DNA from: Thiosocius sp942490985
GTDB taxonomy: Bacteria; Pseudomonadota; Gammaproteobacteria; Chromatiales; Chromatiaceae
Direction of reading: 5' to 3'
Length of the DNA: 64,000 nucleotides
NCBI GenBank assembly: GCA_942490985.1
Contig: CALNYW010000004.1
Span: 186,001 to 250,000, forward strand
Shown here: in pieces, positions 52,854 through 61,848 of the stretch
How the letters are laid out: each line of letters opens with the position of its first letter
Numbering within the stretch: the stretch's first letter is position 1
Notes under the pieces: generated by a model
Told to the model about the DNA's origin: nothing
The model's database searches: none
Seen by the model: only the letters and a program-made list of their open reading frames with translations
Made by a program: the position numbers and the translations under genes

Positions 52854-52986
52854 ATGCTTCGCATCAATTCACCTTGTCGAGGCCTGCTGAGCAGGGCCGC
52901 TGCGGGCCATTGCCGTTTTTCTGTGCCCGCCATCTGGAGTCCCCGGTTAGGGGATTCCATCAGGCAGCCGCCCAGACTGTTATCGG

Positions 52987-53415
52987 CTAACTGCTGATGT
53001 ATTGCTCCAGTTGTTTGATGATGAACAGCTGTTCGGAAATGGTGGCTTTGACAGCATCCCCGATGGAGACCAGGCCCACCACGCGGTCTCCTTCGATCAC
53101 TGGCAGATGCCGTACCCGCTTATCTGTCATCAGGGCCATGCATTCCTCGAGGGGCTGTTCTGGGCCGACACATACCGGTCGGCTGGTCATGATCTCGCTC
53201 GCCTGGGTTTCTCTTGCGGTGCGACCCTGCAGCACGACGTCGCGGGTATAGTCGCGTTCGGTGAGGATCCCGACCAGCCGGTCCCCGTCCATGACGAGCA
53301 GGGCGCCGATATTCTTCTCGGCCATCAACGCGAGGGCGTCGTAAACGGAATCCGTTGGGGCGATGGACCAGATTTCCGTCCCTTTATCGTCGAGCAGTTC
53401 TCGGACCTTCTTCAC
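52987..53415 (-). CDS. CBS-domain pair protein
   Basis: A 142-residue protein consisting of two CBS domains (about 10-70 and 75-135), with KNIGALLVMDGDRLVGILTE, ERDYTRDVVLQGR and RVRHLPVIEGDRVVGLVSIG. CBS pairs bind adenosyl ligands (AMP, ATP, SAM) and sense energy state. The GTG at 53415 has AGGAG 5 bases upstream, so it is preferred over the longer frame starting at 53550. Stands alone upstream of the integrase relic and downstream of the SOR gene on the same strand. Confidence 0.87.
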   Translation of the reverse strand: MKKVRELLDDKGTEIWSIAPTDSVYDALALMAEKNIGALLVMDGDRLVGILTERDYTRDVVLQGRTARETQASEIMTSRPVCVGPEQPLEECMALMTDKRVRHLPVIEGDRVVGLVSIGDAVKATISEQLFIIKQLEQYISS

Positions 53416-53724
53416 GTCTTCTCCTAGCCTCAAAAATCTCACCAGCCGGCCAACGACGCCGCTGGGTTGCCTCAAACTACTTGTGAGATTAGCAAACTCG
53501 TGCGGAAGGGGGGTATTTCGGGCGATTTTTCGATGGCAGGGAATATTCAAGGGTCGTGGCCCATGTTGCAGTTGCCGGCACTGATGATTTCCTGGGCGAT
53601 CTTATCCAGAAACTGGGTCTAAGCCTCCAACCGGCGCACCAGGCGCAGGAAAAGCACGTAGTGGTCGACTGGCTTGCACGGCGAGCCTCGATCAATTTCT
53701 CCGGGCCAGGACGATGAACGAGGG

Positions 53725-53751
53725 AACCCGGCCAGGTGGCCGGGTTTTTTT
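53725..53751 (+). terminator. Intrinsic terminator (plus-strand polarity)
   Basis: AACCCGGCCA and TGGCCGGGTT make a 10-bp stem with a 2-base loop, followed by TTTTTTC on the plus strand. It lies just past the stop of the minus-strand SOR gene. On the minus strand the hairpin is followed by CCCTCG, so the orientation fits a plus-strand transcript coming from the left, although no plus-strand gene is seen there. Confidence 0.6.
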
Positions 53752-53782
53752 CTGTGGTCCGGACTCCGGTTTGGTAACCGCG

Positions 53783-54727
53783 TTACCCGCGCAAGCCCTG
53801 CAATACTTCACGGAAAGTATGCTCGGTAAACATGCTGTCGGAGATGCGTACAGTGGGCATCGTCAGGCAGTTGTTGAGAACCTTGCTGCCGTGCACGAAC
53901 AGGATCTCCGGCTTGACGTTGACGTGCGGCATGCCGCGCTGTGCCGAGCGCAGGTCCTCGAATTCGACCATCGTCAGGTACTCGGCCGGGATCGTGTAAC
54001 CCTCCCAGACCTCGGCGGCGCGCTTGAGCTTGGAGCCGGAACTGTCCTTCAGGTCCTCCATCATCGATTCGACGGTCGCGTGACCGCTGCCCAGCGTCGA
54101 CAGGCCGATGCGCTTGAGGATCTGATAGCCGATCATGCCGGCGGTGTCCTTGAGCATCTCCATGGTTTGGACCTCACCCTCTTCGAACTCGGCCTCTTTG
54201 CCGGGCTTGATGTGGTGGGTCGCCATCACCGTCACGGTCTCGCCGGAGTCCATCGCGTAGCCGCTGGTGTCGCCGTCGTTGTCGAAGCCGCGCTTCATCA
54301 TCTGGTTCTTCGAGATCAGCTTCGGCAGGTCGCTCTTGACGATCCGGTAGACCGGTTCTTCGGGGCCGTCGAGCAACACGCCGCCACACTTGGCGCAGGA
54401 GTCGACGACGACGTCCTCGAAGGTCTCGTGGAAGTCCTCATGGGCGTCGACCGAGTCCCAGTAGGTGAACTGGTCGATCCAGATGTGCGACAACTCACCG
54501 GTCATGTCTGAGCTGGCGGCCCACCGCATGCCCATCGGGCAGGTGCCGCGTTGGCGCATCAAATCAAAGCCGCGAAAGCCCGGGGTCAGGGCCGTGGCCA
54601 GGCACATCTTGCTGCTGGCCTCTTTCATCATCCGCATCAGGTTCGGGTCGTTACGCACCAACACCTTGTTGATCGCGACGTACAGGGGTGAGGCGGGTTC
54701 GGCGTCGTAAAGGCTCTTGATGTCCAT
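53783..54727 (-). CDS. sor: Sulfur oxygenase reductase
   Basis: A 314-residue cytoplasmic enzyme that disproportionates elemental sulfur with O2 into sulfite, thiosulfate and sulfide, forming a large hollow multimer in known cases. All key residues can be placed: Cys42 (SSKMCLATA; matches C31 of the archaeal enzyme), Cys111 and Cys114 (DSCAKCGG; C101, C104), and iron ligands His96 and His100 (AHEDFH; H86, H90) and Glu124 (GPEEPVYRI; E114). The second ferredoxin-like half is present (HIKPGKEAEFEEGEVQTMEM). It stands alone with a terminator after it. It should give the cell cytoplasmic sulfur oxidation. Confidence 0.92.
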   Translation of the reverse strand: MDIKSLYDAEPASPLYVAINKVLVRNDPNLMRMMKEASSKMCLATALTPGFRGFDLMRQRGTCPMGMRWAASSDMTGELSHIWIDQFTYWDSVDAHEDFHETFEDVVVDSCAKCGGVLLDGPEEPVYRIVKSDLPKLISKNQMMKRGFDNDGDTSGYAMDSGETVTVMATHHIKPGKEAEFEEGEVQTMEMLKDTAGMIGYQILKRIGLSTLGSGHATVESMMEDLKDSSGSKLKRAAEVWEGYTIPAEYLTMVEFEDLRSAQRGMPHVNVKPEILFVHGSKVLNNCLTMPTVRISDSMFTEHTFREVLQGLRG

Positions 54728-54954
54728 GCTTGGCTTCTCTCTGTAAGGTTACGGCTCGTTCGATGTCAGGCAGTCGATGTCGCTCCGGCAGGCGTGCCAG
54801 CTGCTGCCGAGGCGGTCGCGACTGGACCTGCCGCATAGGGTGCAGTAAAGGGCGTCACCAAGTCCACGACGAATACATGGCCTTGCCGGACCTGCAATTG
54901 GCTTGTCGGCAGCGCGCGGGGCTGGGCACAATGTCGGTTTTCCGAGGCCCGCCG

Positions 54955-55929
54955 ATGACCCATGCAATCCGAATTCACGCGACGGGCGATGCCAGCCAGT
55001 TGGTCTGGGAGCCGGTTGACGTCGCCGCACCCGGCGATGGCGAGGTGCTGCTGAGGCAGACGGCCTGCGGGTTGAACTACATCGACATCTACATGCGCGA
55101 CGGCCTGTATCCGCCGGGCGATCTACCGGCCACCCTCGGTATGGAGGCCGCCGGTGAGGTCGAGGCGGTCGGGCGCGGCGTCGACAACGTCGCCGTGGGA
55201 GATCGGGTGGCCTACCCGATGTGCCAGGGCGCGTATGCCGAAGCGCGGCTGATTGCGGCCGACAAGCTGGTCAAATTGCCAACCACCGTCAGCGATCGAC
55301 AGGCCGCCGCGATCATGCTGAAGGGCCTCACGGCGCACTATCTGCTGTTTCGCTCGTATGCCGTCCAACCCGGTGATCCCATCCTGGTCTATGCCGCGGC
55401 CGGTGGCGTCGGCTCGCTGCTGTGCCAATGGGCCAAACACCTCGGCGCCGAGGTGATCGGCTGTGTCGGCAGCGAGGAGAAGGCAGAGCTGGCAAGCGCC
55501 AACGGCTGCGATCACACGATCCTCTACCGCGACGAGTCCGTCGTCGACCGGGTGCATGAGATCACCGGCGGCGCCGGGGTCGCGGTGGCGTATGACTCGA
55601 TCGGCCGGGCGACGTTTATGGATTCGCTCGATGCATTGCGCCCGTTCGGGGTGTTGGTGAGTTACGGCAATGCGTCAGGGCCGGTCGAGCCATTCAATCC
55701 CGGCATTCTTGCGCCGAAGGGTTCTTTGTATGTGACGCGGCCGACCCTGGCGACACACATCGCCACGCGAGCCTTGCTGGAAGAGGGTGCCGAGCGACTG
55801 TTTCAGGCGGTTACCGATGGCCTGTTACACATCCAGATCAATCAGACCTATGCCCTCGCGGAAACCGCGCAGGCCCATCGTGACCTCGAGGCCCGGCGGA
55901 CGACCGGCTCCACCGTTTTGCTGCCTTGA
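54955..55929 (+). CDS. NADPH:quinone oxidoreductase (zeta-crystallin type)
   Basis: A 324-residue medium-chain dehydrogenase/reductase without structural zinc. The N-terminal catalytic domain (GLNYIDIYMRDGLYPPGDLP, TLGMEAAGEVEAVGRGV) precedes a Rossmann fold (VYAAAGGVGSLLCQWAKHLG), the NADPH site of quinone oxidoreductase. Length equals the E. coli enzyme. ATG at 54955 is preferred; the stretch upstream is not protein-like. The stop overlaps the tsaB start. Confidence 0.9.
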   Translation: MTHAIRIHATGDASQLVWEPVDVAAPGDGEVLLRQTACGLNYIDIYMRDGLYPPGDLPATLGMEAAGEVEAVGRGVDNVAVGDRVAYPMCQGAYAEARLIAADKLVKLPTTVSDRQAAAIMLKGLTAHYLLFRSYAVQPGDPILVYAAAGGVGSLLCQWAKHLGAEVIGCVGSEEKAELASANGCDHTILYRDESVVDRVHEITGGAGVAVAYDSIGRATFMDSLDALRPFGVLVSYGNASGPVEPFNPGILAPKGSLYVTRPTLATHIATRALLEEGAERLFQAVTDGLLHIQINQTYALAETAQAHRDLEARRTTGSTVLLP

Positions 55930-56621
55930 CCAACGTTTCCCCGATAAAACTGCTGGCGATCGATACGACAGAGAGCGCCTGCTCGGCGGCGCTGCTCAAC
56001 GACGGCGCGATGACCGAGCGCTTCGAAGTTGCCCCGCGCCAGCACAGCGCGTTGATCCTGCCGATGATGGACGAGTTACTCCAAGAGGCGGGTCTGACCC
56101 TGGGCGAGCTCGACGCGCTGGCCTTTGCGCGCGGCCCCGGTTCTTTTACCGGCGTGCGTATCGCAACCGCGATAATCCAAGGTGCGGCGTTTGGCGCGAA
56201 TCTCCCGGTTGTTCCGGTGTCGAGCCTGCAGGCCCTTGCCGAGGGTTGCCGTCGACGGACGAATGCCAAGGGCGTGTTGGTCGCGCTCGACGCACGTATG
56301 CAGGAGGTCTACTGGGGTGCCTATCGTGTCGACGAGACCGGCAGACCCGTGCCGGTCATCGATGAGGCGGTGCTCGCGCCGGCTGACGTGACGGTGCCGG
56401 AACAGGTCGATTGGCATGCGGTCGGCAGCGGCTGGGGTGCCTACCACGATATCCTCAAGTCGCGTTGCCCGTCCCTGGCGTCGGTAGATCCTGATGCCCA
56501 GGTCCACGCGGCCGATGTCGCGCAGCTCGCCGTTACTGCGCTTGCCGCTGGCGAGACAGTGCGGGCCGAAAACGCCCTGCCGACCTACCTGCGTGACCAG
56601 GTAGCCTGGGCCAAGTCGTGA
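55926..56621 (+). CDS. tsaB: tRNA threonylcarbamoyladenosine protein TsaB
   Basis: A 231-residue ASKHA-type protein (YeaZ). It begins ...LLAIDTTESACSAALLNDG and carries ALAFARGPGSFTGVRIATAI, the family signature. With TsaC, TsaD and TsaE it makes the universal t6A37 modification of tRNAs that read ANN codons. The TTG at 55926 overlaps the stop of the quinone oxidoreductase (TTGA). A GTG-stop overlap with sbcB follows, so three genes form one translationally coupled operon. Confidence 0.92.
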   Translation: MTNVSPIKLLAIDTTESACSAALLNDGAMTERFEVAPRQHSALILPMMDELLQEAGLTLGELDALAFARGPGSFTGVRIATAIIQGAAFGANLPVVPVSSLQALAEGCRRRTNAKGVLVALDARMQEVYWGAYRVDETGRPVPVIDEAVLAPADVTVPEQVDWHAVGSGWGAYHDILKSRCPSLASVDPDAQVHAADVAQLAVTALAAGETVRAENALPTYLRDQVAWAKS

Positions 56622-58066
56622 CGGCGAATACGCGGCCGCGGAGTTTTTATTGGCACGATTATGAGACCTGGGGTGCGCAGCCGTCCGTCGATCGGGCGGC
56701 CCAGTTCGCTGGTTTGCGTACCGACCTCGAATTCAATCCCATCGGCGAGCCGTTGGTCGTCTATGCGCAGCCGGCCGATGACCTTCTGCCGCAACCGGAT
56801 GCGTGTCTGATCACCGGTATCACACCGCAATTCGCCAAGGCGAACGGCACGCCCGAGGCGGATTTCTTTCGCTTCATCCACAGCGAGTTCATGCAGCCAG
56901 GTACCTGCGCGCTGGGCTATAACTCGATGCGTTTCGACGATGAAGTGACGCGTTACGGGTTTTATCGAAACTTCTTCGATCCCTATGAGCGCGAGTACAA
57001 GAACGGCAATTCCCGGTGGGACCTGATCGACGTCGTGCGCCTCACCCGGGCGTTGCGCCCCGAGGGCATCAACTGGGCGGAACGCGAGCCAGGTGTGACC
57101 AGTTTCCGGCTAGAAGACCTAACCGCCGCGAATGACATCCCGCATGCCGGCGCGCACGATGCGCTCGCGGATGTCCGGGCGACGATCGCGATGGCGAAAC
57201 TCTTGCGCGCGAAGCAACCCCGGCTGTTCGAGTTCGTGCTGGATAACCGGAATCGTCAAAAGCTGTCGGCGCAGCTCAATGTGCGTAACCCCCAGCCGGT
57301 ATTGCATGTCTCAGCGCGCTACCCTGCGCGCCTTGGTTGTATCGCGGCAGTGTTGCCGCTGGCGTTGCATCCGCGTAATCGCAACGGGGTCATTGTCTAC
57401 GATTTGCGGGTCGATCCCGAGCCCCTGTTGTCGATGCCGGTCGAGCAGATTCGACGCCTGCTTTACACGCCATCGACGGACTTGCCTGAGGGTGCGGTGC
57501 GCATCCCGTTGAAGGTGATTCATGTCAATCGCGCCCCCGTAGTTGTGCCGATGGGGACCTTGACTGATACGGCTCGCGAACAATGGGCAATGAATGCAGA
57601 TGAGGAAAAAACGCATCTGAACATGTTGCGGTCGGCCAGCGGGCTGGCCGAAAAAGTCGCGGCCGTTTTCGATGATGCAGAGCGTTTCGCTCCGCAGTCG
57701 GATCCCGATAAAGACCTTTATGGCGGCTTTCTTTCAGATCAGGATCGGCGTCTGTGCGAACGCGTCAGGGCCACACAGCCGGCCGATCTCGCCGGACTCG
57801 AATTGGCCTTCGAGGCGCCAAAGCTGCATGAACTGCTGTTCCGCTACCGGGCGCGCAACTGGCCGGCGTCGTTGGACCCTGACGAACGCCAGCGTTGGGA
57901 AGAATACCGGCGGTATCGACTCTCGGAACCGGCTGGCGGTGGCTCGATCACCCTCGACGGCTACCGGCGCAGGCTGTCACAGCTGGCGGTCGACAACTCG
58001 TTGAGCACCACGCAGCGGGCGGTAGTCGACGCGCTGCTGGACTGGCCGGCAGAGCTGGACTTGTAG
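56618..58066 (+). CDS. sbcB: Exonuclease I
   Basis: A 482-residue 3'-5' single-strand DNA exonuclease. DEDDh catalytic residues appear in SFYWHDYETWGAQPSVDRAA, YNSMRFDDEVTRYGFYRNFF and HDALADVRATIAMAK, followed by the SH3-like and C-terminal domains typical of ExoI. It removes 3' overhangs in recombination and mismatch repair. GTG at 56618 overlaps the tsaB stop (GTGA). Length is normal. Confidence 0.95.
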   Translation: MTANTRPRSFYWHDYETWGAQPSVDRAAQFAGLRTDLEFNPIGEPLVVYAQPADDLLPQPDACLITGITPQFAKANGTPEADFFRFIHSEFMQPGTCALGYNSMRFDDEVTRYGFYRNFFDPYEREYKNGNSRWDLIDVVRLTRALRPEGINWAEREPGVTSFRLEDLTAANDIPHAGAHDALADVRATIAMAKLLRAKQPRLFEFVLDNRNRQKLSAQLNVRNPQPVLHVSARYPARLGCIAAVLPLALHPRNRNGVIVYDLRVDPEPLLSMPVEQIRRLLYTPSTDLPEGAVRIPLKVIHVNRAPVVVPMGTLTDTAREQWAMNADEEKTHLNMLRSASGLAEKVAAVFDDAERFAPQSDPDKDLYGGFLSDQDRRLCERVRATQPADLAGLELAFEAPKLHELLFRYRARNWPASLDPDERQRWEEYRRYRLSEPAGGGSITLDGYRRRLSQLAVDNSLSTTQRAVVDALLDWPAELDL

Positions 58067-58169
58067 CGTTTTCCATTCGGCCGTCAAGAAATGGGGTAAA
58101 TTAGTGACTCGTAATGCCGTGGGAAATCACGGAACGGAACGCTAACGTGTGCCCAGCGCATGAGGGGAA

Positions 58170-58922
58170 GTGGAAGTGTCGAGCAGGAATGCGATCTTAG
58201 TCGCTTTCGCCAGCTTGTTGTTGTTGACCTGGTTGGCCGTCGTTTTGCGGTATTCAAGCATCGAGAACGATCTGCAGCAACGCGTCGCGCAGGCATTGGC
58301 GGCATATGCAATCGATGATATCGACATAGCGCTCGATGGCCGCGAGCTTCGGCTCAGCGGTGAAATCGCCCGCGAGCTGGATCCGGACTACGTCGGTAGC
58401 ATTGCGGCGGACGTCTGGGGCGTCGGGTCGGTTGACAGCTCGGGGCTGTCTCAACGTGAATCGCTGCTCGATAAGGACGATCCGTTGAATCCGCGCTTCG
58501 AGACGCGCCGCATCGTTCGGCTGGGCGGCAACCTGTCGAATCCGCTCGATGCAGCAACCTGTCAACGGATGCTGGCGCGTCTGGCCGCTGTCAGCAGCGT
58601 GCGGTTTGAGAGCGGCGGGGCCTCGCCGATGCCCGAGAGTTACCCGGTCTTGAACGACTTGGCGGCTGTCGCTTACCAGTGTCCTGATACGCGCCTGGTG
58701 ATCGGCGGGCATACCGATGCCGTGACCGGTGATGATTTCAAACTGCGCTTGAGTCTGGCTCGTGCCGAAGCCGTAGAACGTTTTTTTTATCTGGCGGGGA
58801 TCCCTGCCGAACGTATGCAGATCGTCGCTTATGGGGACAGCCAGCCCGTGGCGAGTAATGCCAGTCCACAGGGACGTGCCGCCAATCGCCGGATTACGTT
58901 CGCCGTTTTGCCTTTGAAGTAA
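58170..58922 (+). CDS. OmpA-family protein with N-terminal anchor
   Basis: A 250-residue protein. One N-terminal span (ILVAFASLLLLTWLAVVLRY) leads into a BON-like region (about 35-110: IDDIDIALDGRELRLSGEIA) and a C-terminal OmpA peptidoglycan-binding domain (about 155-245; VIGGHTDAVTGDDFKLRLSL, RAANRRITFAV). Such proteins tether the inner membrane to peptidoglycan. Start is GTG at 58170 or at 58176, both after GAGGGGAAG. It is followed 16 bases later by the HhH gene. Confidence 0.85.
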   Translation: MEVSSRNAILVAFASLLLLTWLAVVLRYSSIENDLQQRVAQALAAYAIDDIDIALDGRELRLSGEIARELDPDYVGSIAADVWGVGSVDSSGLSQRESLLDKDDPLNPRFETRRIVRLGGNLSNPLDAATCQRMLARLAAVSSVRFESGGASPMPESYPVLNDLAAVAYQCPDTRLVIGGHTDAVTGDDFKLRLSLARAEAVERFFYLAGIPAERMQIVAYGDSQPVASNASPQGRAANRRITFAVLPLK

Positions 58923-58938
58923 CGCCGCGGAGTGCGCG

Positions 58939-59622
58939 ATGACCTACCTGATTACACAAATATTCCTTCTTCTCCTGGTGGCCGCCGTGCTCGGTGTGGT
59001 CCTTGGCTGGTACCTGACACGAATGACCGCAGCCACGGCCAGCGATCGGTTGCGCGGGCAATTGAAAACCGCACTGGCCAATGCCGAAAATTTGCGCGCG
59101 GAACGTGATGCGGCGACGACCGCGCGTGACAGCGCGGAGCATGAACGTCGGCTCATGAGCGACGATCTGAACGATACGCGGGCCAGACTGGAAGCGGCGC
59201 AATCGGCCGGCGCAACGGACGTTGCCGAGGACAATACTGCATTGAATACCCTGCGGGCGGAGCTCGACGAATGCCGAACGGCGTTGGAGGCGGTGAGTGC
59301 GCCGGCCAGCGGGAACGAGCAGGTAGCGGATAGCGCCGCGATCGCCAGTGCCGCTGCCGCTGCCGCATCGGGGGCACAAGGGTTAATGGGCGAAGCCAAG
59401 CCAACCGCGCCCGTTGTTGCAGAAGGATCGGCAGACGATCTCCAGCAAATCAAGGGGATCGGCCCCAAGATCGCTGGGATACTGAATGATCTTGGTGTTC
59501 GTCGTTACGCGCAGATTGCGGCTTGGACGCCGGACGACGTGGATTCAATCAACGAGCACCTTAAATTCAAGGGGCGCGTTGAGCGGGAAGGCTGGATTGA
59601 GCAGGCTAAGGCGCTGCAGTAG
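58939..59622 (+). CDS. Membrane-anchored coiled-coil protein with C-terminal HhH domain
   Basis: A 227-residue protein. An N-terminal span (IFLLLLVAAVLGVVLGWYL) is followed by a long coiled coil (about 30-130), an Ala-rich linker and a C-terminal helix-hairpin-helix-type domain (DDLQQIKGIGPKIAGILNDL, then GRVEREGWIEQAKAL), like those in many proteobacterial proteins of unknown role. The same general plan (anchor, coil, HhH) occurs in the 8039 protein. It lies directly after the OmpA-like gene, possibly in one operon. Confidence 0.78.
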   Translation: MTYLITQIFLLLLVAAVLGVVLGWYLTRMTAATASDRLRGQLKTALANAENLRAERDAATTARDSAEHERRLMSDDLNDTRARLEAAQSAGATDVAEDNTALNTLRAELDECRTALEAVSAPASGNEQVADSAAIASAAAAAASGAQGLMGEAKPTAPVVAEGSADDLQQIKGIGPKIAGILNDLGVRRYAQIAAWTPDDVDSINEHLKFKGRVEREGWIEQAKALQ

Positions 59623-59642
59623 AGCAGGGGCTAGCTAGAGAC

Positions 59643-59927
59643 TCAATCGGCAATCCAGCGGTCGAGCGCAGCGATCAATTGACGCGCTTGATCGGGGCTG
59701 GAGATGTTGAATTTGGATTTTTGCTGGTATTCGCCGTTGCGTTTTTGATAACGCCGAATTGAGTACTTGTCTTTGCTGTAAACCTCTTTGCGCGGATCCC
59801 AGTCCTGGTAGCGAAACAGAATCGTTGTCCAGGCACCTTTCGAAAGTACTTCCTTGTCCAGTTCCTTGACAACGTCTACGCCGCCCTCACTGTAGTTGAT
59901 AGTCAGTTCGTCCGGGGTGCTGGCCAT
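59643..59927 (-). CDS. Conserved-looking hypothetical protein
   Basis: A 94-residue soluble protein starting MASTPDELTINYSEGGVDVV, with a likely beta sheet (WTTILFRYQDWDPRKEVYSK, YSIRRYQKRNGEYQQKSKFN) and a helical end (PDQARQLIAALDRWIAD). The compact sequence and its position in dense coding DNA support a real gene. Start at 59927 chosen over 59978 because it opens the folded part. Family unknown. Confidence 0.68.
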   Translation of the reverse strand: MASTPDELTINYSEGGVDVVKELDKEVLSKGAWTTILFRYQDWDPRKEVYSKDKYSIRRYQKRNGEYQQKSKFNISSPDQARQLIAALDRWIAD

Positions 59928-60017
59928 GTCGATCTCCGCTGCCGTCGATGCTCGAATGTTGGCCGGCGACGATAGCAAAGGACACGAGCTGCGACCAAGC
60001 CTTTTCGTAGGGCGCCG

Positions 60018-60662
60018 TTATTCCCGTGCGCCCTGACGTTGCAACAGACTGACCAGTTCGCCGAAGCCGAGCGTTTTGGCAACGGTCAAAGCTGACCGTC
60101 CGTCACTGCCTCGCACATTGACGTCTGCACCGCGAGCGACCAACCGGTTCGCTAAACGATGGTTGTCCTGCCGGATCGCGATTAACAGCGGCGTATCGCC
60201 ATCGCCATCCTGGTGTTCGGTGTCGGCGCCACGTTCGATCAGAAAACTCACGGTGTCGCGATCCGTTATACCGGCCTTCGCGGCCTTCACCAGTAGTTCA
60301 GAAGGATCCAGCTCGGCACCTTTCGAAAGCAGTTCTTCGGCAACCTGTGTGCGTCCTGCAAGAATGGCAAGTTCCAGCGCGGTATCGCCACTCGCGCTGG
60401 ATTGGTTGATCTCGGCCTCGTTTTTCAACAGCGTGCGAACCAGAATGATTTTGCCTTTCTCCGCCGCGACATGCAGGGGATAGAGTCCATTGGGGAGTTG
60501 GGCATTGATGTCGCTGTCCCAGTAGATGTGGCGTTCGAGTTGGTCCAGGTCTCCACGCTGCACGGCGAGAAACAACGACACACTCGGCCGATCGGGTTTG
60601 CCGCAACCGCTTAACAGCAAAAGGGCGGCGAGCAGTCCGGCAAAGATAGAGAGTTTTTTCAT
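60018..60662 (-). CDS. Ankyrin-repeat lipoprotein
   Basis: A 214-residue lipoprotein. Signal peptide MKKLSIFAGLLAALLLLSGC with lipobox LSGC. The mature part is five or so ankyrin repeats (NGLYPLHVAAEKGKIILVRT, SGDTALELAILAGRTQVAEE, DGDTPLLIAIRQDNHRLANR) and ends QRQGARE. Ankyrin proteins mediate protein contacts; the partner is unknown. It ends a minus-strand pair: the rhodanese gene ends 6 bases upstream. Confidence 0.88.
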   Translation of the reverse strand: MKKLSIFAGLLAALLLLSGCGKPDRPSVSLFLAVQRGDLDQLERHIYWDSDINAQLPNGLYPLHVAAEKGKIILVRTLLKNEAEINQSSASGDTALELAILAGRTQVAEELLSKGAELDPSELLVKAAKAGITDRDTVSFLIERGADTEHQDGDGDTPLLIAIRQDNHRLANRLVARGADVNVRGSDGRSALTVAKTLGFGELVSLLQRQGARE

Positions 60663-60668
60663 GCGAGC

Positions 60669-61331
60669 TTATTGTTGGTCAGGCTTAACGGTTGTGAGTC
60701 CCAGGATTTCCCAGGCTTGAAGGCCCCCGCGATACCATTTGAGTTTCGACGGTGGATAGCCAATGCGCAGCAGCGAGCGGATATTGGTCGGTGATTGACC
60801 GCACCAAGGTCCGTTGCAGAACAGCACCAGCGTTTTGGCGCGCGAGAAATTCCAAAACTCCGTGGTGCGCTGCGCGCCGAATGTGTCCTCCAGCAAGTCT
60901 GCGACATCTTCTTCTTTGGCGCTGCGCAGGCTGAGTCTCTTGTAGTGAATGTTCAGTGCGCCAGGGATCGTGCCGCGCTTAACCCAATCCGGGCCCCGTG
61001 AATCAATGATCAGGACGGTCGGGTCACCGCCGGCAGCGCGCTCGAGATAGCCGAGCATCTCCAGTTCGCCAATCGTCTCGACGCCTTTGATGCTTGCGGG
61101 CTGGATGCAGAAAGGCGGACAGCGCCGCGAGGTGCGTTGGAAACCCGGCGTGATGACGTTGGTTTGGTCTTGGTTTCGTTGGATCCGCACCGGCACGCCC
61201 TCGTGCTCGACGGTAACGCCGGATAACTGTGGCGTTATCTTCACAGCGAGTTGTCCATCGCCACTCGCCGAGGTGAGCGGCAGCAGGGCAAGCAGCAGGA
61301 CAGTGGCGAGGCGACGCGGATCGGCGGTCAT
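60669..61331 (-). CDS. Exported rhodanese-like protein
   Basis: A 220-residue protein with a signal peptide (RLATVLLLALLPLTSASG) and a rhodanese domain. The active loop reads VLFCNGPWCGQSPTNIRSLL, with a Cys at the start of the loop and a second Cys four residues on, unlike the common CxxGxR. Rhodaneses carry persulfide sulfur; an exported copy would act in the periplasm, which fits a sulfur oxidiser. The start at 61331 opens the signal peptide. Probably co-transcribed with the ankyrin lipoprotein. Confidence 0.83.
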   Translation of the reverse strand: MTADPRRLATVLLLALLPLTSASGDGQLAVKITPQLSGVTVEHEGVPVRIQRNQDQTNVITPGFQRTSRRCPPFCIQPASIKGVETIGELEMLGYLERAAGGDPTVLIIDSRGPDWVKRGTIPGALNIHYKRLSLRSAKEEDVADLLEDTFGAQRTTEFWNFSRAKTLVLFCNGPWCGQSPTNIRSLLRIGYPPSKLKWYRGGLQAWEILGLTTVKPDQQ

Positions 61332-61443
61332 AGGTAGCGAATCATTCCAAGGGGTAGGCTGATAATACGGCATTCAGTACCGCTCGTAAGGAGACATCGA
61401 ATTGCTTGCTTGTGGCTCGCCTACAGTCGTTTAAGATGCCGGC

Positions 61444-61848
61444 ATGATCGGTAAAGTTCTGTTTACCCTGGGTGTTGTGTTGGTTGTCGCGTTGATTTGG
61501 CGGACCCGGCAACCCGGACGGCTGCCTGCTGAACAAGCCCCTCGGCTTGTCAATCCTGCGCGAGCGCGCCGGTTTACCGCGATACGATACCTGGCTGGGG
61601 CCGTCGTGGCGCTACTCATCGTGGCTTCCGGGTATCTGCTCTACGATCACTGGCGGCAACGCCACGAAGTCATTTATATCCGTGTGGTCGATGCGAGCAG
61701 CGGGCGTTCACAAGAGTATCGGGCTCGCCGTGGCGACGTCGGCGATCGGCGTTTCGTGACCGAGGATGGTCGCCAGATTGTGTTGGCGGAAACCGAACGC
61801 CTCGAGACATCGACGCTCAGTTCGCCTCGCGAGCCGGACCGAAATTAA
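61444..61848 (+). CDS. Hypothetical membrane protein
   Basis: A 134-residue protein with two spans (KVLFTLGVVLVVALIWRT and YLAGAVVALLIVASGYLLYD) and a soluble C-terminal part (VIYIRVVDASSGRSQEYRAR) that should lie outside the cytoplasmic loop or in the periplasm. Unknown family. The last 32 bases overlap the end of the convergent oxygenase gene. Confidence 0.68.
   Translation: MIGKVLFTLGVVLVVALIWRTRQPGRLPAEQAPRLVNPARARRFTAIRYLAGAVVALLIVASGYLLYDHWRQRHEVIYIRVVDASSGRSQEYRARRGDVGDRRFVTEDGRQIVLAETERLETSTLSSPREPDRN

Noticed and set aside
53714..54511. A 265-codon plus-strand frame covering the SOR gene
   Set aside because: It is the reverse complement shadow of the clearly recognisable sulfur oxygenase reductase; its translation has no family signature.
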